The notes below the pieces were generated by a model. It did not search any database. It was not told where the DNA came from and saw nothing but the letters and a program-made list of their open reading frames with translations. A DNA stretch of 64,000 bases from Urechis unicinctus (taxonomy: Eukaryota; Annelida; Polychaeta; Xenopneusta; Urechidae). The position numbers and the translations under genes were made by a program. The stretch is taken from the NCBI GenBank assembly GCA_034190875.2, contig CM067357.1, positions 15,339,327-15,403,326 of the forward strand. The letters run 5' to 3'. Below are positions 38,165 through 51,345 of this stretch, piece after piece (position 1 is the first letter of the stretch; each line of letters opens with the position of its first letter).

Positions 38165-38785
38165 AAAATATGTAATATAGCCTAAAGCAAGGATCTTTAC
38201 AAACATTCTACAAGATTTAAAAACCGAAGAAGTGATCGGCACATTTGTTGAGAATGTGCTTGACATTGCATGCGCTTTGGCAAAGAATGTATTCAGGATT
38301 ACCCCAGCTTTGTGGCCACTCTCCACAAGTAGGGGCTAAATTTCAAGCTTGCTGGGGTTGGATTCATTCTTACAATTTGTGCTTAAAATATTCAACGATT
38401 GTAGTTTTAATCATTGGATCGTTCTTCAGTTACGCAATATGCTAGCCATGTTTGAGTGCCCTGATGATCGATTATCAGCTGCTATCACTCGGGTAAGTAC
38501 TGACACCCCAAACAGATTCGATCACATTCCCTCATTACTTGCCTGTCTAGACCTTGATTGCATGAACTAATTAAATAACTTTAACCTGTCACATCCTGCT
38601 TGAGCACTACTTTAGCAGCTCAGTCTGACCTCTCATTGCAGGGGATCCTGACATGGCTCGTAACCCACATACACAAAATATCCTTACCACAATCAACTTA
38701 TTGAAAGCTAAAGAAGGACATTTAAAATACTAACATTACAGAAATTACTCCCTGTGATTGACTTCAGGTTGCCCCTATTAGTGGA
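38165..38785 (-). mobile_element. LINE-B 3' fragment (degenerate), second spacer copy
   Basis: Same ordered words as 35290-36012, with shared deletions relative to the arm copy. Both end at CTTCAGGTTGCCCCTATTAG. It was therefore copied by segmental duplication rather than by separate insertion. Confidence 0.75.
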
Positions 38786-39029
38786 ATCTCACGACATAAT
38801 GATATTTTAAAGCTTTTTTGAAAATTGGGAGCCTTGATATTTCCTTTCCACAATGATATTTTAAAGCTGTTTTGAAAATTGAGAGCCATCACCAAAGAGG
38901 ATGATTTGTAACAGATGGACAACAATAGTCTTGGGAGCAATTCCCAACCGCACCCATTGAATAAGTCTGCGAACAGCGGCTCATAGAAAACCATTCTGCA
39001 TCGGTGAAATAGAAATAGTAGATATGCTG

Positions 39030-39432
39030 TTATGTAAGTATATGGTTAAACGGCACGCCAACACTCCTGTGTTATATGGTGCCAAGAAAGGTTAAAAGAT
39101 AATGATTGACTTGATTAAGCAGCCGCCTTATTGGATAAATGAAAATGGAGATGGAAAAGATAAAAGTGCAAACGATTATCATAGGGCAAGTCACCACCAG
39201 CCGATTGAGTAAACCTGGCCATTACAGACTCCCATCTAGGAGAAATTTGGGCCAGAGTGGTGTGTTGCAGATATGGCCCACAAAAGGACCGCTCCACTCA
39301 ACCACCAGGATCCCATGGTCCACCGACACGAGTCACAACCCACGGCCAACAGGTTGCCCCCTATCAGTCGCCTCTTACGACATGCAGGAGGATACAGTGG
39401 ACTAATTATACCCCCAGACCCACAGGAGGGGA
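39030..39432 (-). mobile_element. SINE copy
   Basis: Tail GTTAAACGGCACGCCAACAC at about 39043, complete body, and end ACCCACAGGAGG at 39430. Among the better preserved copies. Confidence 0.8.
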
Positions 39433-39538
39433 TATGGAGCCGAGGGCAAAACATTCCATCACAGACTGATCGTAATAGCCACATTTGTCTAATGGTGATA
39501 TAACAGAGCATGAAAGTTAGGCGGCAGATTATTCCCAG

Positions 39539-39581
<43 letters not shown>

Positions 39582-39599
39582 TTGTGTGTGTGTGTGTGC
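39539..39599. repeat. (TG)n microsatellite
   Basis: About 30 TG units with two interruptions near 39580-39600. Confidence 0.95.
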
Positions 39600-39655
39600 G
39601 ATGTTGTTTTTACATATACATATGTAAAAAAATGTATACCCCAGAAAACGACTAA

Positions 39656-40440
39656 GTGAATGTACGACAAGGTTTGGTGTTGGACAGCACTGCTCGCAAG
39701 TTTACGCCACAAGGTAGGCCTGCTAACATCGAGGCTGTGATAAGCATAACAAGCCAGGTGGAGACAGCCCAAACTGTCTACGACCATCTCAGGCATCAAA
39801 CGGAACCTATGGAAGTAGGTAATGTACCACAGCTTCGTCCACAAGTCCCACAACCAAAGCCACAAACACAGCCGCCTATAGAGATTCAACAGCTGAAATC
39901 CCATATCTCAAAAATGGAGGATCAGCTGCATCGTCTCAAAGATGACAGGACACCACCGAAAACCGATGCCACTTCTCCCGCAGTGCACATATAAGCCGAG
40001 CCAGCATCGCCAGTTCTCCTCATCACCAAAAAACTAATTTCTGACTGCGGCCCAAAAGTAAGCATAAACGTTTCTGGAATCTTTATAAACATTTTGATCG
40101 ATACGGTCACCAGTGGCTGCTTGCTCCTATCGGAAATGTATTACAAATTTTGAAATTTTTAAGCGAAAAGGACAAATATACGATCAGGAACATTGACAGG
40201 AGAAGAAATCTAAACAGACTTACAGGTGAAGTTAAACTTGGATAGGATCGGCAACCAAGATTTTGTGAGTATTCCTAATATAGAAAATGAGGAAATTCTA
40301 GAAGATGATTTTCTTAAGGGATACGGTGCAAAGGTGGATTACGAACAGAAGATTGATGAAGTGAAAACTCTACCTCTACCATTCTGCCCAGTGCAACCGG
40401 GGTACGTACCTAGAATTGCTAAAGCAAACGAAATTTAGAC
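39656..40440 (+). pseudogene. Ty3/gypsy-like gag-protease fragment
   Basis: The first frame (39656-39994) reads as a gag C-terminal-like region rich in Pro and Gln with a coiled-coil-like end. Downstream, broken frames (40040-40440) give the retropepsin-like INILIDTVTSGCLLL, with DTV in place of the usual DTG/DSG. Later EEILEDDFLKGYGAKVDY matches the conserved end of Ty3 proteases. Stops lie between the blocks and the catalytic triplet is altered, so it is inactive. No RT follows; a SINE fragment interrupts at 40525. Its precise clade is unknown. Confidence 0.5.
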
Positions 40441-40524
40441 CCACCTCACTGACTTAAAGATGAAGTTGACATGCAGTGATTCGACCGGAAATAGGACATT
40501 GTACGGCTGCAGAGCCTGGTAAGA

Positions 40525-40675
40525 TAATTGATATGCCTGTTGCAGATATGGCTCTTGCAAGGAACTTACTACTCAACAACACGACATAAGTCACAACCCA
40601 CGGCTAACAGGTTGCCCCTATTAGTCGCTTCTTATGACATGCAGACGGACATAGTGTTCCTATTCTACCCCTGTA
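40525..40675 (-). mobile_element. SINE fragment
   Basis: Body words CACAACCCACGGCTAACAGG and TTAGTCGCTTCTTATGACAT are present. The tail is missing. Confidence 0.65.
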
Positions 40676-40749
40676 CATGTGTCATCAATTAACAGATGAT
40701 TTGGAATGTTATTTAAAACTTCATAAGATATCATATAAACGAGTAGAAA

Positions 40750-41290
40750 CAAATGGAATTAACATTCCGTCACAATTGCGACCGTTCGCGGCGAGGTTTA
40801 GCCTCTACCTAATGATAATAGGGCCGCAAATAAAGGATCGCATTTTTCATTATATTATCGCTCGGACTACGCCAACAGAAGTATTTCGATCGCATGCACA
40901 ATTCATTAATGGGCCTTACCCAACACACTAGTTGAATGACATAGAGCTCATCTAAGTAAGCATTTTAATTACATCAAATGGGTCAATCCACGTTTTTTTC
41001 TGGATAAATATGCTTCACCGAAATTAGTTGATGTTTACTTGAGTTTCCAAATTAAATATTTTGCTCCCAGGAACTACATCCACACAACGTTTCACATCCG
41101 AGCCGTATTGGTAATTGTGCGTTTCTAACCGCTGAATTATCAATATTTTTGTTTTAAATGGACCATTTGAAATGACATCTAAATTGCGTCCAAAACTTAT
41201 ATGAATGAGAGTGTAATTGGAGAGAAAACACAAGCACTGACCAACCAAGGATTTAATGAGTATCGGAATCGTCTACTATCGTAACCTATC
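40750..41290. repeat. Interspersed repeat (Rep1), spacer copy
   Basis: 40850-41190 matches 59200-59640 in inverted orientation, with shared words TACATCAAATGGGTCAATCC and TTTCGATCGCATGCA. 41190-41290 matches 53860-53990 in the right arm. It may be the non-coding part of a LINE or DNA element. Confidence 0.6.
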
Positions 41291-41429
41291 ATAGAGATAC
41301 TATCTGTGTATTCAAATATATTTGACGTATATGAACGTATGGGATTATTGAATTGCTTATACATTTCTTTTGGTATAATTTCACTATGATATTCAAAATA
41401 TATGATATGAAAAGTGTCTTTTATCCCTT

Positions 41430-41560
41430 ACCTTAGAATTCTGGCACAAAACCCGAGCAATACCATGAAATTTGAAACCTTAATAACTTTTTTTCTAATT
41501 GACTTAAAATCTGAAACATACATTTTTAAAATCCTCATGAGTATATCTATCTTCATGTAT
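41430..41560. repeat. Rep2, spacer copy
   Basis: A diverged copy of 12260-12445 / 47630-47790. Nearby 41307-41370 also matches 58587-58650, just outside transposon 1. Confidence 0.55.
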
Positions 41561-42370
41561 GATTCAAACAATGAATTTGAAAAAAAATACTGACAGCCCT
41601 ATCTCTATTGCGTTCAAAACTCATGACTTAGACATTAGTTATACTGTAAGTCCACTCAATATTAATGATCCAGATGTCATTTTCTTTAATCATCAGGTTG
41701 CTTCATCATCCCAACACAGTTTTCACTCTGAGGAAAGTTTAAAGATCATGTGTGTAAAGATTAATGCAAAACAAAAAGATTCATTACTTATGTATGTAAA
41801 CATTTGCAGTGCGCAAAAGGACTATCGCAGTTTAGAATCCTACCTGGAATCGTTAAATCATCAATTTGAAATCGTGGGCCTCACAGAGACCTGCTCGAAT
41901 TAAAGCACTGTAAATGATTTTAAGCCCGTTGGTTACATGACTAAAAATGTTTAGAGAAAGAGGTAATATGCCGGAGGAGTGTCTATTCCCATGAAGCAAT
42001 CGCATGGAATGACCTCTCAGCAAATAACTCATACATAGATGGCTTGTTTAATGAAATACCTAGACTGAGATCAGGTAAGTTTCACACTTATATTGTAGTT
42101 GGTGTGGTATATCCGACCCAAACACTAGTACCATTTAAAGCAAATAAACATTTCACCTTATCACAACAGTCAAAAAAAAAAATAAGCAGGTCCACAGTTC
42201 AATATTGATGGTAAAATAGTCGATGAAAAAAATGTCATAGGCAACCAATTAAACCATTTTCACCTGTTTATTGAACAGAATAAAAAAATGTTCCACAATC
42301 AATAGCTGAAATACTTAGACTATCTTCATAAAGAATGCAAATGAACGCGAATTTAAAAATAATACATCCG
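41559..42370 (+). mobile_element. LINE-A copy: endonuclease start plus ORF2 linker
   Basis: Frame 41559-41903 ends with the start of an APE endonuclease: YVNICSAQKDYRSLESYL then FEIVGLTETC. From 42060 to 42370 the sequence matches 3370-3770 of the left arm at the nucleotide level but with many indels. Most of the endonuclease core between these two parts is missing. Inactive. Confidence 0.7.
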
Positions 42371-42379
42371 TGGCTTACA

Positions 42380-43274
<895 letters not shown>

Positions 43275-43773
43275 AAACCTAATATATATATATTAATAAA
43301 AATAAAAAATAAATAAAAGTTACTTTAAGTATCTTAACCTGACTTCTCTTTCAAAAGAAGCTGGAAATAGCTCTCTGGGTTCCATCTCTTCTCTTTATGT
43401 TGAAAAAGTTTCAAAAATATATGTGTCAGTAGAGAAGCTGAACAGGAAAAGTGGTTAATTAGCAAGCTTCGATAAATTATATATGTCCAGCAATCTTCAG
43501 CCGAACCAAATGAGAACTTTTTTAAACCCTTGCTTTCGAATCCAAAGAGAACGTTGCTTTTATCAGCTCGATTCAACCATTTGCGTAATGGTCGGCAAAA
43601 TAGAAAACGAGAAGACGCCATTGTCTTGACAACAATTACAAAAGCTGGATATCTTCCATCTTATAGCGATTTTGATGGATTTTAGGGTGCTTCCTTGTAA
43701 AATGGGGCGACAAAATGACGCCTAGACCTCTCTCTAGCTAAAAAGCATGGATGGGGTGATTATTCTTGTTCTA

Positions 43774-44080
43774 TTATTTAAAGTAAATAAGAATAAAACA
43801 ACTGATACACTGCCTAAATATCTCAATAAACAGGCGTTGTCCTAATTTAGCACGTGTTATACACATATTCAAAAATGGCCTGTCAAACGAAATCAGCACG
43901 AAAGACCCGTGTCGATTGTTCCCTGTTTTCAAAAGTATGGAAAACCCAATCATGTCAGACTTGAATTCCTGAACGAACATACTGATATCCACGATGCTAG
44001 CTTTATTGTATCTAGTTGACAAAATTATCAGTCATATATTTAAAAGATCCTTAATGAGCGTTAAATTTTCTATGAGCCTA
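43774..44080 (+). mobile_element. LINE-A RT fragment behind ZNF2, right copy
   Basis: Mirror of 16075-16370 with one or two substitutions. Confidence 0.65.
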
Positions 44081-44409
44081 AGACAGCTAAACCTGCTATA
44101 ATGAAAATTGCTTTTAATCATAGTGAATTATACATACATACTATAACAATTAATGTCGTAAATAAATATGAAGGCATACATGTAAAACGTCACCATCATT
44201 ACGATTCTGAATATGTCGAACACTGAAAGACTATCCACAAATGTCATATTTTGTCAAGTTTTTACCAATATGCGTTCGAATATTTTTCGTTCAGTTACTT
44301 CCACAGATGAAAACCTTTCCACAATTATAAATTTTTTGAGGTTTTTCATCAACATGCGTTGTGTATGAATTCCTCCATGGGCAAACGGCTTTCCACATAT
44401 ATCACATTT

Positions 44410-45388
44410 TTAAGGTTTATCACCAGTATGCGTTCTCATATGTCCAGTCAGATCACATCCCTGAGCAAACGGCTTTCTACAAATGTCACATTTATAAGGT
44501 TTTTCATCAGTATGCGTTCTCATATGTGCAGTCAGACCGCCTACCTGAGCAAACGATTTTCCACATATGTCACATTCATGAGGTTTTTCACCAGTATGTG
44601 TTCTCATATGTTTAGTCAGATTATTTCCGTGAGCAAACGATTTTCCACAAATGTCACATTTATAAGGTTTTTCACCAGTATGCGTTCTAATATGTCCAGT
44701 CAGACTATATACTTGAGCAAACGACTTTCCACAAATGTCACATTGGTTTTTCAAAGCACTTCCATAGCCGAGGAATTTTCCACAAACGTCACATTTGAAA
44801 TGTTTTTCACCAGTATGCGATCTTTTATGGATTTTCAGATAGCTTTTATAGCTGAAGAACTTTCCACAAACCTCACATTTGTGAGGTTTTTTACCAGTGT
44901 GAGTTTTTATGTGTCTGTTTTGATTGCTTTCCCTACTGAACAACCGATATGGTCCTGGTGCAGTATGCGTGTTCATGTGTCTTATCAAGCGTGCATTTCG
45001 GTCATAGGAGTTTACACCTGTGTTACATTTCAAAGTCCCCTCGCCTGTCTGCGTAGTCTTACAGCTTGTTTGATTGTCAGTACCATTTAAAATATGTTTT
45101 TTCGACATCACATTGGTTTTGTTCATCTTGCACAAGTCCAGAATGTTCTGTGGCGTAATTCGCTACCTGGTTATCAAGGGAACCAGACGGAGGGAAAGGC
45201 ATGCCAGGAGCTCCCAATTCATAGCGACATTCGGAATTTATGTCGGAGGTGCCATAATCAATGCTGTCCTTTTTATAATACTGTAGCAAAGCAGATCTGT
45301 CAGAGTATAATTCATCATTCACACCAGCGAATCCATCGCTGACATTATCAGGGACCTCCAGTTTTATGACTGCTTTAACGTCTTCCAT
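44410..45388 (-). pseudogene. ZNF2, right copy: C2H2 zinc-finger gene, leader intact
   Basis: The leader frame [20 protein letters not shown] is open from 45388 to 45077 (103 codons), unlike the left copy, which has a stop at codon 38. It ends at FKWY-stop. The finger frame (45135-44410) overlaps it by about 58 bp in another frame, so leader and fingers are still not joined unless an intron or frameshift resolves this. Upstream of MEDVK, the codon that is GGA in ZNF3 is TGA here. The finger content is as in the left copy, with one residue changed (KIHKRSH versus KIHERSH). The array ends at GDKP-stop with a further finger start beyond. It could use an alternative start at 45135 (MCKMNKTNVM). 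Functional status is uncertain. Confidence 0.6.
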
Positions 45389-45429
45389 TCTGGTGTATTC
45401 GGTTCAATCAGCTAGAATTCTCCTGTGAC

Positions 45430-47380
45430 ACATATTTATGTGATCTTTTAAAACATTGAATAAATTCAAACAACCGCTTGAACAATGTATTGGAATGATA
45501 ATAATTTAGTAGTAGAAGTTACGCATAGTCACATATTTTAACAACATGACATGTGGATATATGGGCGAGAACGTAACCATAGTTCGGCATTATTGGTTCA
45601 AGCACAGTTTACTTGACTTTAATGTACTCTTACTGATAAATGAATGTGAATAACTTGAAAACGATAATAGCTTCAACTCCATGTTCCCACGAACAAAAGA
45701 ACCACAGTCTGACCTGACAGACTGATCACATTGATGTCAAGGCAACAATATGGGACATATTATTTAGCGGGAAGCTGGACATTCTACATTACATGGGGAA
45801 CTTATAAGCCTAGTTCACTTACAGTGAATAATACCCTGCCAGCATCTGGCCATAACTTGATATCTCTTACGCTACGGGAGAATAGCCTAAGAACTAACGA
45901 TGGCCCCTTTCATCTTCCGCAGCTGAGGAATCAAGACAATGCTGCTTCATTTAAATAAGTGTCAATTGTCTTAATAACCAGCAGAGGCCATAATAATTTA
46001 TCAATGGATTCGCTGGTTGGTTAGTTTCAAGCGTGTAAACCAATACGACTGTGGTAAGCTGCCTTGGCAGTGACTGGGAGGAAGATGAAGGAATTCATGG
46101 GATATTCCCATTGAATGTCTGCATTCAGCGGATGATTACAATTGCTTTAAAGAAATGTCCTAATGGTCATATGAGTAAAGGTGGTACATACAGCTTATTT
46201 GTTGAGCGTCTGTGAAATTGATCTCGATGTTGAAAGTTCTAAACAGAGGGCACAAATAAGTTCGTTGAAGAGGAAATATTTCTCATTTTATGATAATCCG
46301 AGAAGAAGAACCCAATAACCACATGAGCTCCAGCACAAAGGCTTAAACAAACCCCTGACGACATTGTTATGATAGCGAACATATTCGTCACACTTTTGTG
46401 AAGTTTAGCCATGATTCTCAACTAAACGTTATGACGAGACTAAATCACAACGTTCATGGTTTAACATTGTATCAAAGAGTGTATAGCATCGCTTAGGGTG
46501 ATCACTCAAGCCTCAGCCCAAGAAGACGCCACCTGTTAGGCGCCGTGCGTTAACTGGTCATAGCGATCCTTAAAATCACATGGAATTCTCTGTTTAATTC
46601 GGAGCAGTGGAAACCTCGATCAATCAGATGACGCCATGTCTTTCACAGTCGCCGACCCCGAGACGTCGGATCAACAATCCCATGTGCGTTTGTTGATTTC
46701 ATAGAATCGTCGCCTAATGAAGGCGCTGCATTTCATTTCATTTTATTTCCTTTTCCCCACTCAGTTTAGCGAAGCTTTAAACTCTATACTCCAGATCTCC
46801 ACATGTCCCTGGCAAACTGACAAATGTTAAAGTCTACCCCCGGCCAGTTCCCTCGCTCCAGAAGGTTGTTGACAATCTTGAATTAAAGATCGAGAATAGC
46901 GAACAGCGGAATCTGTGAGAGACGAGCTGTTTTTTTTTTTTGACAGGTCTATCCGGGCAATTTAACTTTTTGACATTTAATTGTTATTGTAGTTTTCATA
47001 TCGCTATCTTTAACCATGTGTCGGACGTGTTTTTGCAGTGGAAGGGCTTTGCTAACGATTGCAGTGTATTATAATTAGAAGAGTGATCACCACAGAGCCA
47101 CATTTGCGTACATGGCCAACGTAGCCAAAAACGGCACTAACTCGATTTAACGCACGAACAAACAGAGCCACTCGAAGTGAACCCACTTAGCAAAGCTATA
47201 GACTCTGATTGTATTCAATGGCACAATCCAAAGTATCAAAGGGCCTCAAAACTATGCGACATTGAGGAACTATTGCCACAAACTTTTTGTGATAGATTTC
47301 GGATTGCGGCCACTACGACCAATTAGAAGACAAAATCTTCAACACATCCCCATTGGCTTAATATTTCTATTTATAAGTGT
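45430..47380. other. Upstream region of ZNF2, right copy
   Basis: Mirror of 12692-14725. It includes the SINE-free site near 46035-46060 that is homologous to the SINE insertion point at 31561-31983. No supported gene. Confidence 0.5.
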
Positions 47381-47386
47381 CACAGA

Positions 47387-49366
47387 CAGAATCATAGAGC
47401 ACCTCGCGTTATGAAATCCTACATGGCTAAATTCATGATATTATTGGATTATCGCTCACGTCCAATGAAATAACCTCCAATGATTACTTATTTGAAGGGA
47501 AATATGCTATATCAGGTAAACAAACAGTGTCTAAATAGCTTATAAATATTCAGAAAACTCAAAAACATACTACAAATCGGTCGATCTTACCCAGAGTCTT
47601 GGTAAGATCGACTGATTTAAGTGGCTGTTATCCCTTACCGTACAATTTCGGCATAAAACCGACCAAAACATAAAATTTGAAACTTCTATAACTGTTTTTC
47701 TAATTGACTTATAAAAAATGAAACATACCTTTTTATAAACCTCATGAGTATAGCTTTCTTCGGTTTTAATTTAAACGAGATACAATTTGGAAAAAAATCA
47801 CTGACATTCCTGGCAGTCAGTCGTCCATTCGATCAAAACAGTAAACAAACTTGCAAACTTCACAATTTTCGCACCCTTATTACTATTATTTTCAACGGTT
47901 CTATTTCTAGTTTCTAACACTATATGGAAAACATTTCTTTTGACAGCAGGAACTAATACACTAGATGCAGTCAAATCATGCAATGATCAAAACGCCCCTG
48001 GACAAAAATGCCCTCGCCGGGACGAAAGGTAAGGTAAGTATAGGGTTTTAACGGCACACCAACACTAGTGTGTTATATGGTGCCTACTTAAGGAGGGGTA
48101 AATACGAGTACGAAAGGATAAGAAGGAGTCAAGGGTTAAAACTAACTAAAAATTAAACCCATTAATATTAATTGAATTATATGAATTGAATTATATATAA
48201 TAATTTGAGAATTGTATGGTCTAAAATCTATAGAAAAGTCCAATCTCTCTTATGAATCCGAGTATCTTGGATGGATTCACCCTTTCAAATAATTCTGAAA
48301 GGGTTTGAACTCGGAAGAAGCGATTTCGGATCAAAATCAAATCAGCACATTCGATGAGAATGTGCTTGACGGTGTAGGTACATTGACAAGGAATGCATTC
48401 AGGGATGGGCTCATCCCTTAGTAGAAAGGCATGAGTTGTATAGGTGTGTCCTATACGAGCGCGAGCAAGAATAACCTCCTCTCTTCTGCTCTCTCTGCAG
48501 CTCTGTGGCCACTCCCCAAGTAAGGGCTGAATTTCGTGAAGTTTGTTTGGGATGGATTCATCCCGCTGGTCCTGCCATTTCTGTTTAAAAAATTGGACGA
48601 CTTGAGGTTTAAAGTCTGTAAAGGGAACTTTGACCTCAGTCACATTCATGTTGAGGGCTTCCTTGGCAGCTCTGTCTGCCCTTTCATTACCAGGGATACC
48701 AACATGGCTCGGTACCCATACAAACAAAATATCCTTGCCACGATTTGTCAATTGAGAATATAAAAGCACAATATTTAAAATAAAAACATTACGGAAATTA
48801 CTCCCTCTTATTGCCTCCAGGGCAGACAGGGAGTCGGAAAATATTGGCTGAAGCTCCAATTTTATTGTCCTCTTTCGAACCGTCTGTGTAAATGGCAGCA
48901 CAGTCCGAACATTTATCCTGTACCGATGCGGGTGTCCTGTCTGTGATAAATTATTATCAAACGTCTCGTTTATGTGTCAAATCGTCCAACGAAGGCACCT
49001 CCCTTCATATGACAAGCAACTTACTATTTTCCCTGATGTAAATCCGGTCAGAGCTCAACGAAAATTATGTAGGACGAGTCAACGAGGAGCGAAATTCCGA
49101 ACGCGGCAATTTGTTTACTATTTCAATCGGAATCGACGACTCCCATAAACTCTGTTGCTTAGGTAATATCGATTGATCGGCAGTATGTTTTCATGTTTTC
49201 TAAATGTTTTTAAGCTATTAAGACATTGTTTATTATTAAATATGTAGCTTATTCCCTTCAAGTTAATTTTCGTAAACCTTATTTGTAGGTACTTGAGCGA
49301 TAATCCAATCATCTCATGACTTCAACCATGGTGGATATCATAACGCGATGTGGTCTATGATTCTGC
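47387..49366. mobile_element. Terminal-inverted-repeat element with nested LINE-B, right copy (more complete)
   Basis: The inverted ends of about 220 bp are at 47387-47600 and 49137-49366. Both point outward with CTATGATTCTG at the outer edge, and both contain GAGCGATAATCCAAT and CATAACGCGA. A LINE-B fragment sits between them. The outer 86 bp of the 49137-49366 repeat are missing in the left arm. No transposase was found. Confidence 0.55.
48028..48940 (-). mobile_element. LINE-B 3' fragment, right copy
   Basis: Mirror of 11130-12040, with the same internal deletion in the RNase H domain and two residue changes (I/N and W/R). Confidence 0.8.
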
Positions 49367-49369
49367 TTG

Positions 49370-50104
49370 GTAGTCAATATTTGGCCTCTGCACCCCCCAC
49401 TAGCTCTTTCGAACTAAGTACTATATGCACTCCCTCTTAGTTCTGGCGTCCAACGATAATTCCCGACATAAGTCAACGGAATTATCAAGAGTTCCGCTGC
49501 TTTACCTAGTTTTAGCTAATAAAATCAACTCACAAACATTTATAGGAACAGAAGCTGAATTTCAGCAACAACAGTATCCTGTGAATTAGTATTTTTGGCG
49601 TAAAACACACCAAACGGTAATATCTGAGCCCGACTTGGTAACATGGCGGCGAGGCGGCGGAAACTAACCAGCGGGAGGATACACCAATTGGAACATAGGC
49701 GAGACAGCTCACAAGACGCGGGTTCACAGGGACCATTTGTGTCACAAAGCTAAAAGCTAAAATGACCTTGTCTAACATGTAGAAAAGGCCATTAACATTC
49801 ACTGTCGCACAAATATCACACCGAATCACGAAGAAAGCAACGAAAACCTGGGGAAAAGGCGACAGGAGTTATCAGCAATAGTTTTTGCCTATGTTCTCGC
49901 CGCCTTATTTACATCGGAAGTTTCTGGGGCTGTCTGGGATATCGTCCTCCGCGCTTGTATTTCGGAAGAAAATATCACCGGTAAACTTGGAAAGTTATCG
50001 AAAATATAGTTTTCCGCAGACGATAGGAATATGAAACATTATCTCCAACCGAATTAGATAATAACTTTCGACACTGATCGCCCGAAACTCGTCGTTTCAG
50101 AAAA
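49370..50104. other. Arm sequence without recognised gene, right copy
   Basis: Mirror of 9990-10780. The open frame at 49530-49829 is unsupported by any domain. Confidence 0.4.
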
Positions 50105-50116
50105 ATGCAGTTCTGG

Positions 50117-50203
50117 GTTGATCGAATGCATCGACCAAAAAAAACTGTGGACCGAGGTTCTAGGGACGTTGATCGAATGCATCGACCAAAAACCCCCCCC
50201 CCC
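50117..50203. other. Transposon-2 empty or altered site with duplicated filler
   Basis: Where the left arm has transposon 2, the right arm has GTTGATCGAATGCATCGACC followed by a short A run at 50117-50141. The same sequence repeats at 50168-50192, and a run of C follows (50193-50203). The left arm contains this sequence once (10001-10021). The site is therefore not a simple TTAA empty site. Confidence 0.75.
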
Positions 50204-50642
50204 CAAACCTATGAGTAATTTGCTAACATAAAATCAAGAAACGCTTATGGGCTATTGATTCAACATCTATGGGGGCCTCAATGGACATGTGTTGATGATA
50301 TATAGTCTTCATTTGACTTCTGATTGGGCCCTGAATCGATCAGAAAATTCCATATGAGGCTGTGACAAAGCACTGCACTGCTCGCGGGTGACGTGTTTTC
50401 TTGTCTTGTCAGCCAGAGTCAGCTCTTTGGAGTCATTCCACAGCAACTGTTTTGTTGTGGCGAGAAAATGTGCACAATCAACACCCAGGGCTGACGGGTG
50501 ATTTTATGGCCGGACTGGTATACCTAGGTTAATCACGTCCGGCTGATGGGTCACTTTACATGGTGAACAATGTTTTTTTATAACACAGACTGATAAGAAC
50601 ATAGGGATCCTGTTGAGACAAATCAGGGTGTCATCTGAAAAC

Positions 50643-50672
50643 GTATATATATATATATATATACATATATAT
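50643..50672. repeat. (TA)n microsatellite, short form
   Basis: The counterpart of 5651-5717, shorter by about 35 bp. Confidence 0.95.
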
Positions 50673-51345
50673 TTTTGTTTAGAGATAATTTTGTTTGTGT
50701 TATATTGTTGGTACCGTATTGCTGGGCGTCCAGGCTTACCGTTGGAAGACAGGCCGTTGGCGCTTGTGCAGACTCTAAGTAAGCCAAGCCTTATGTAATC
50801 GACCAGTGGCGTGTGTGTGTGTGTGCATCGAATTATAGTCGTGTTTAGCAACTAGGCTTTATACGTCTAGCAGTGAGTGTGTAACTCTGAGGGTGGTCAC
50901 TGCCAGGGAGCCCGTCGTCCTCAGAGGATCTTTTACATCCCTTTTCAGAGATGGGACCGCCATTTGAACGTGATCAACCGTGTCACAAGTAACCAGTCAT
51001 GTTGTCACACCTTGGAGCCACATTTTGTCGGTCGAAAGGCGAGGCAGTATTTTTTAGCCTGCCTCTCTTGTATCATTCATTTACTAGGCCAATGTCACAT
51101 AGTTTTGAGACCCTGTGATACATTGGATTGTGCCACTACACACTGTTCGACCATTAACGTTATGGATTAGTCTTGTCATAACGTTTAGTTGAGAATCAGG
51201 TCAAAAACTACAGGGCCTTAAGGCATGATAAGAAACAATACTTAAGTGTGACCAATAGGTACACTTTCATAACAATGATGTATTAAAAGATCACATGAAA
51301 ATAGCTATTGATTCATGAAAATGTGTTACAGGAGAATTCTAGCTG

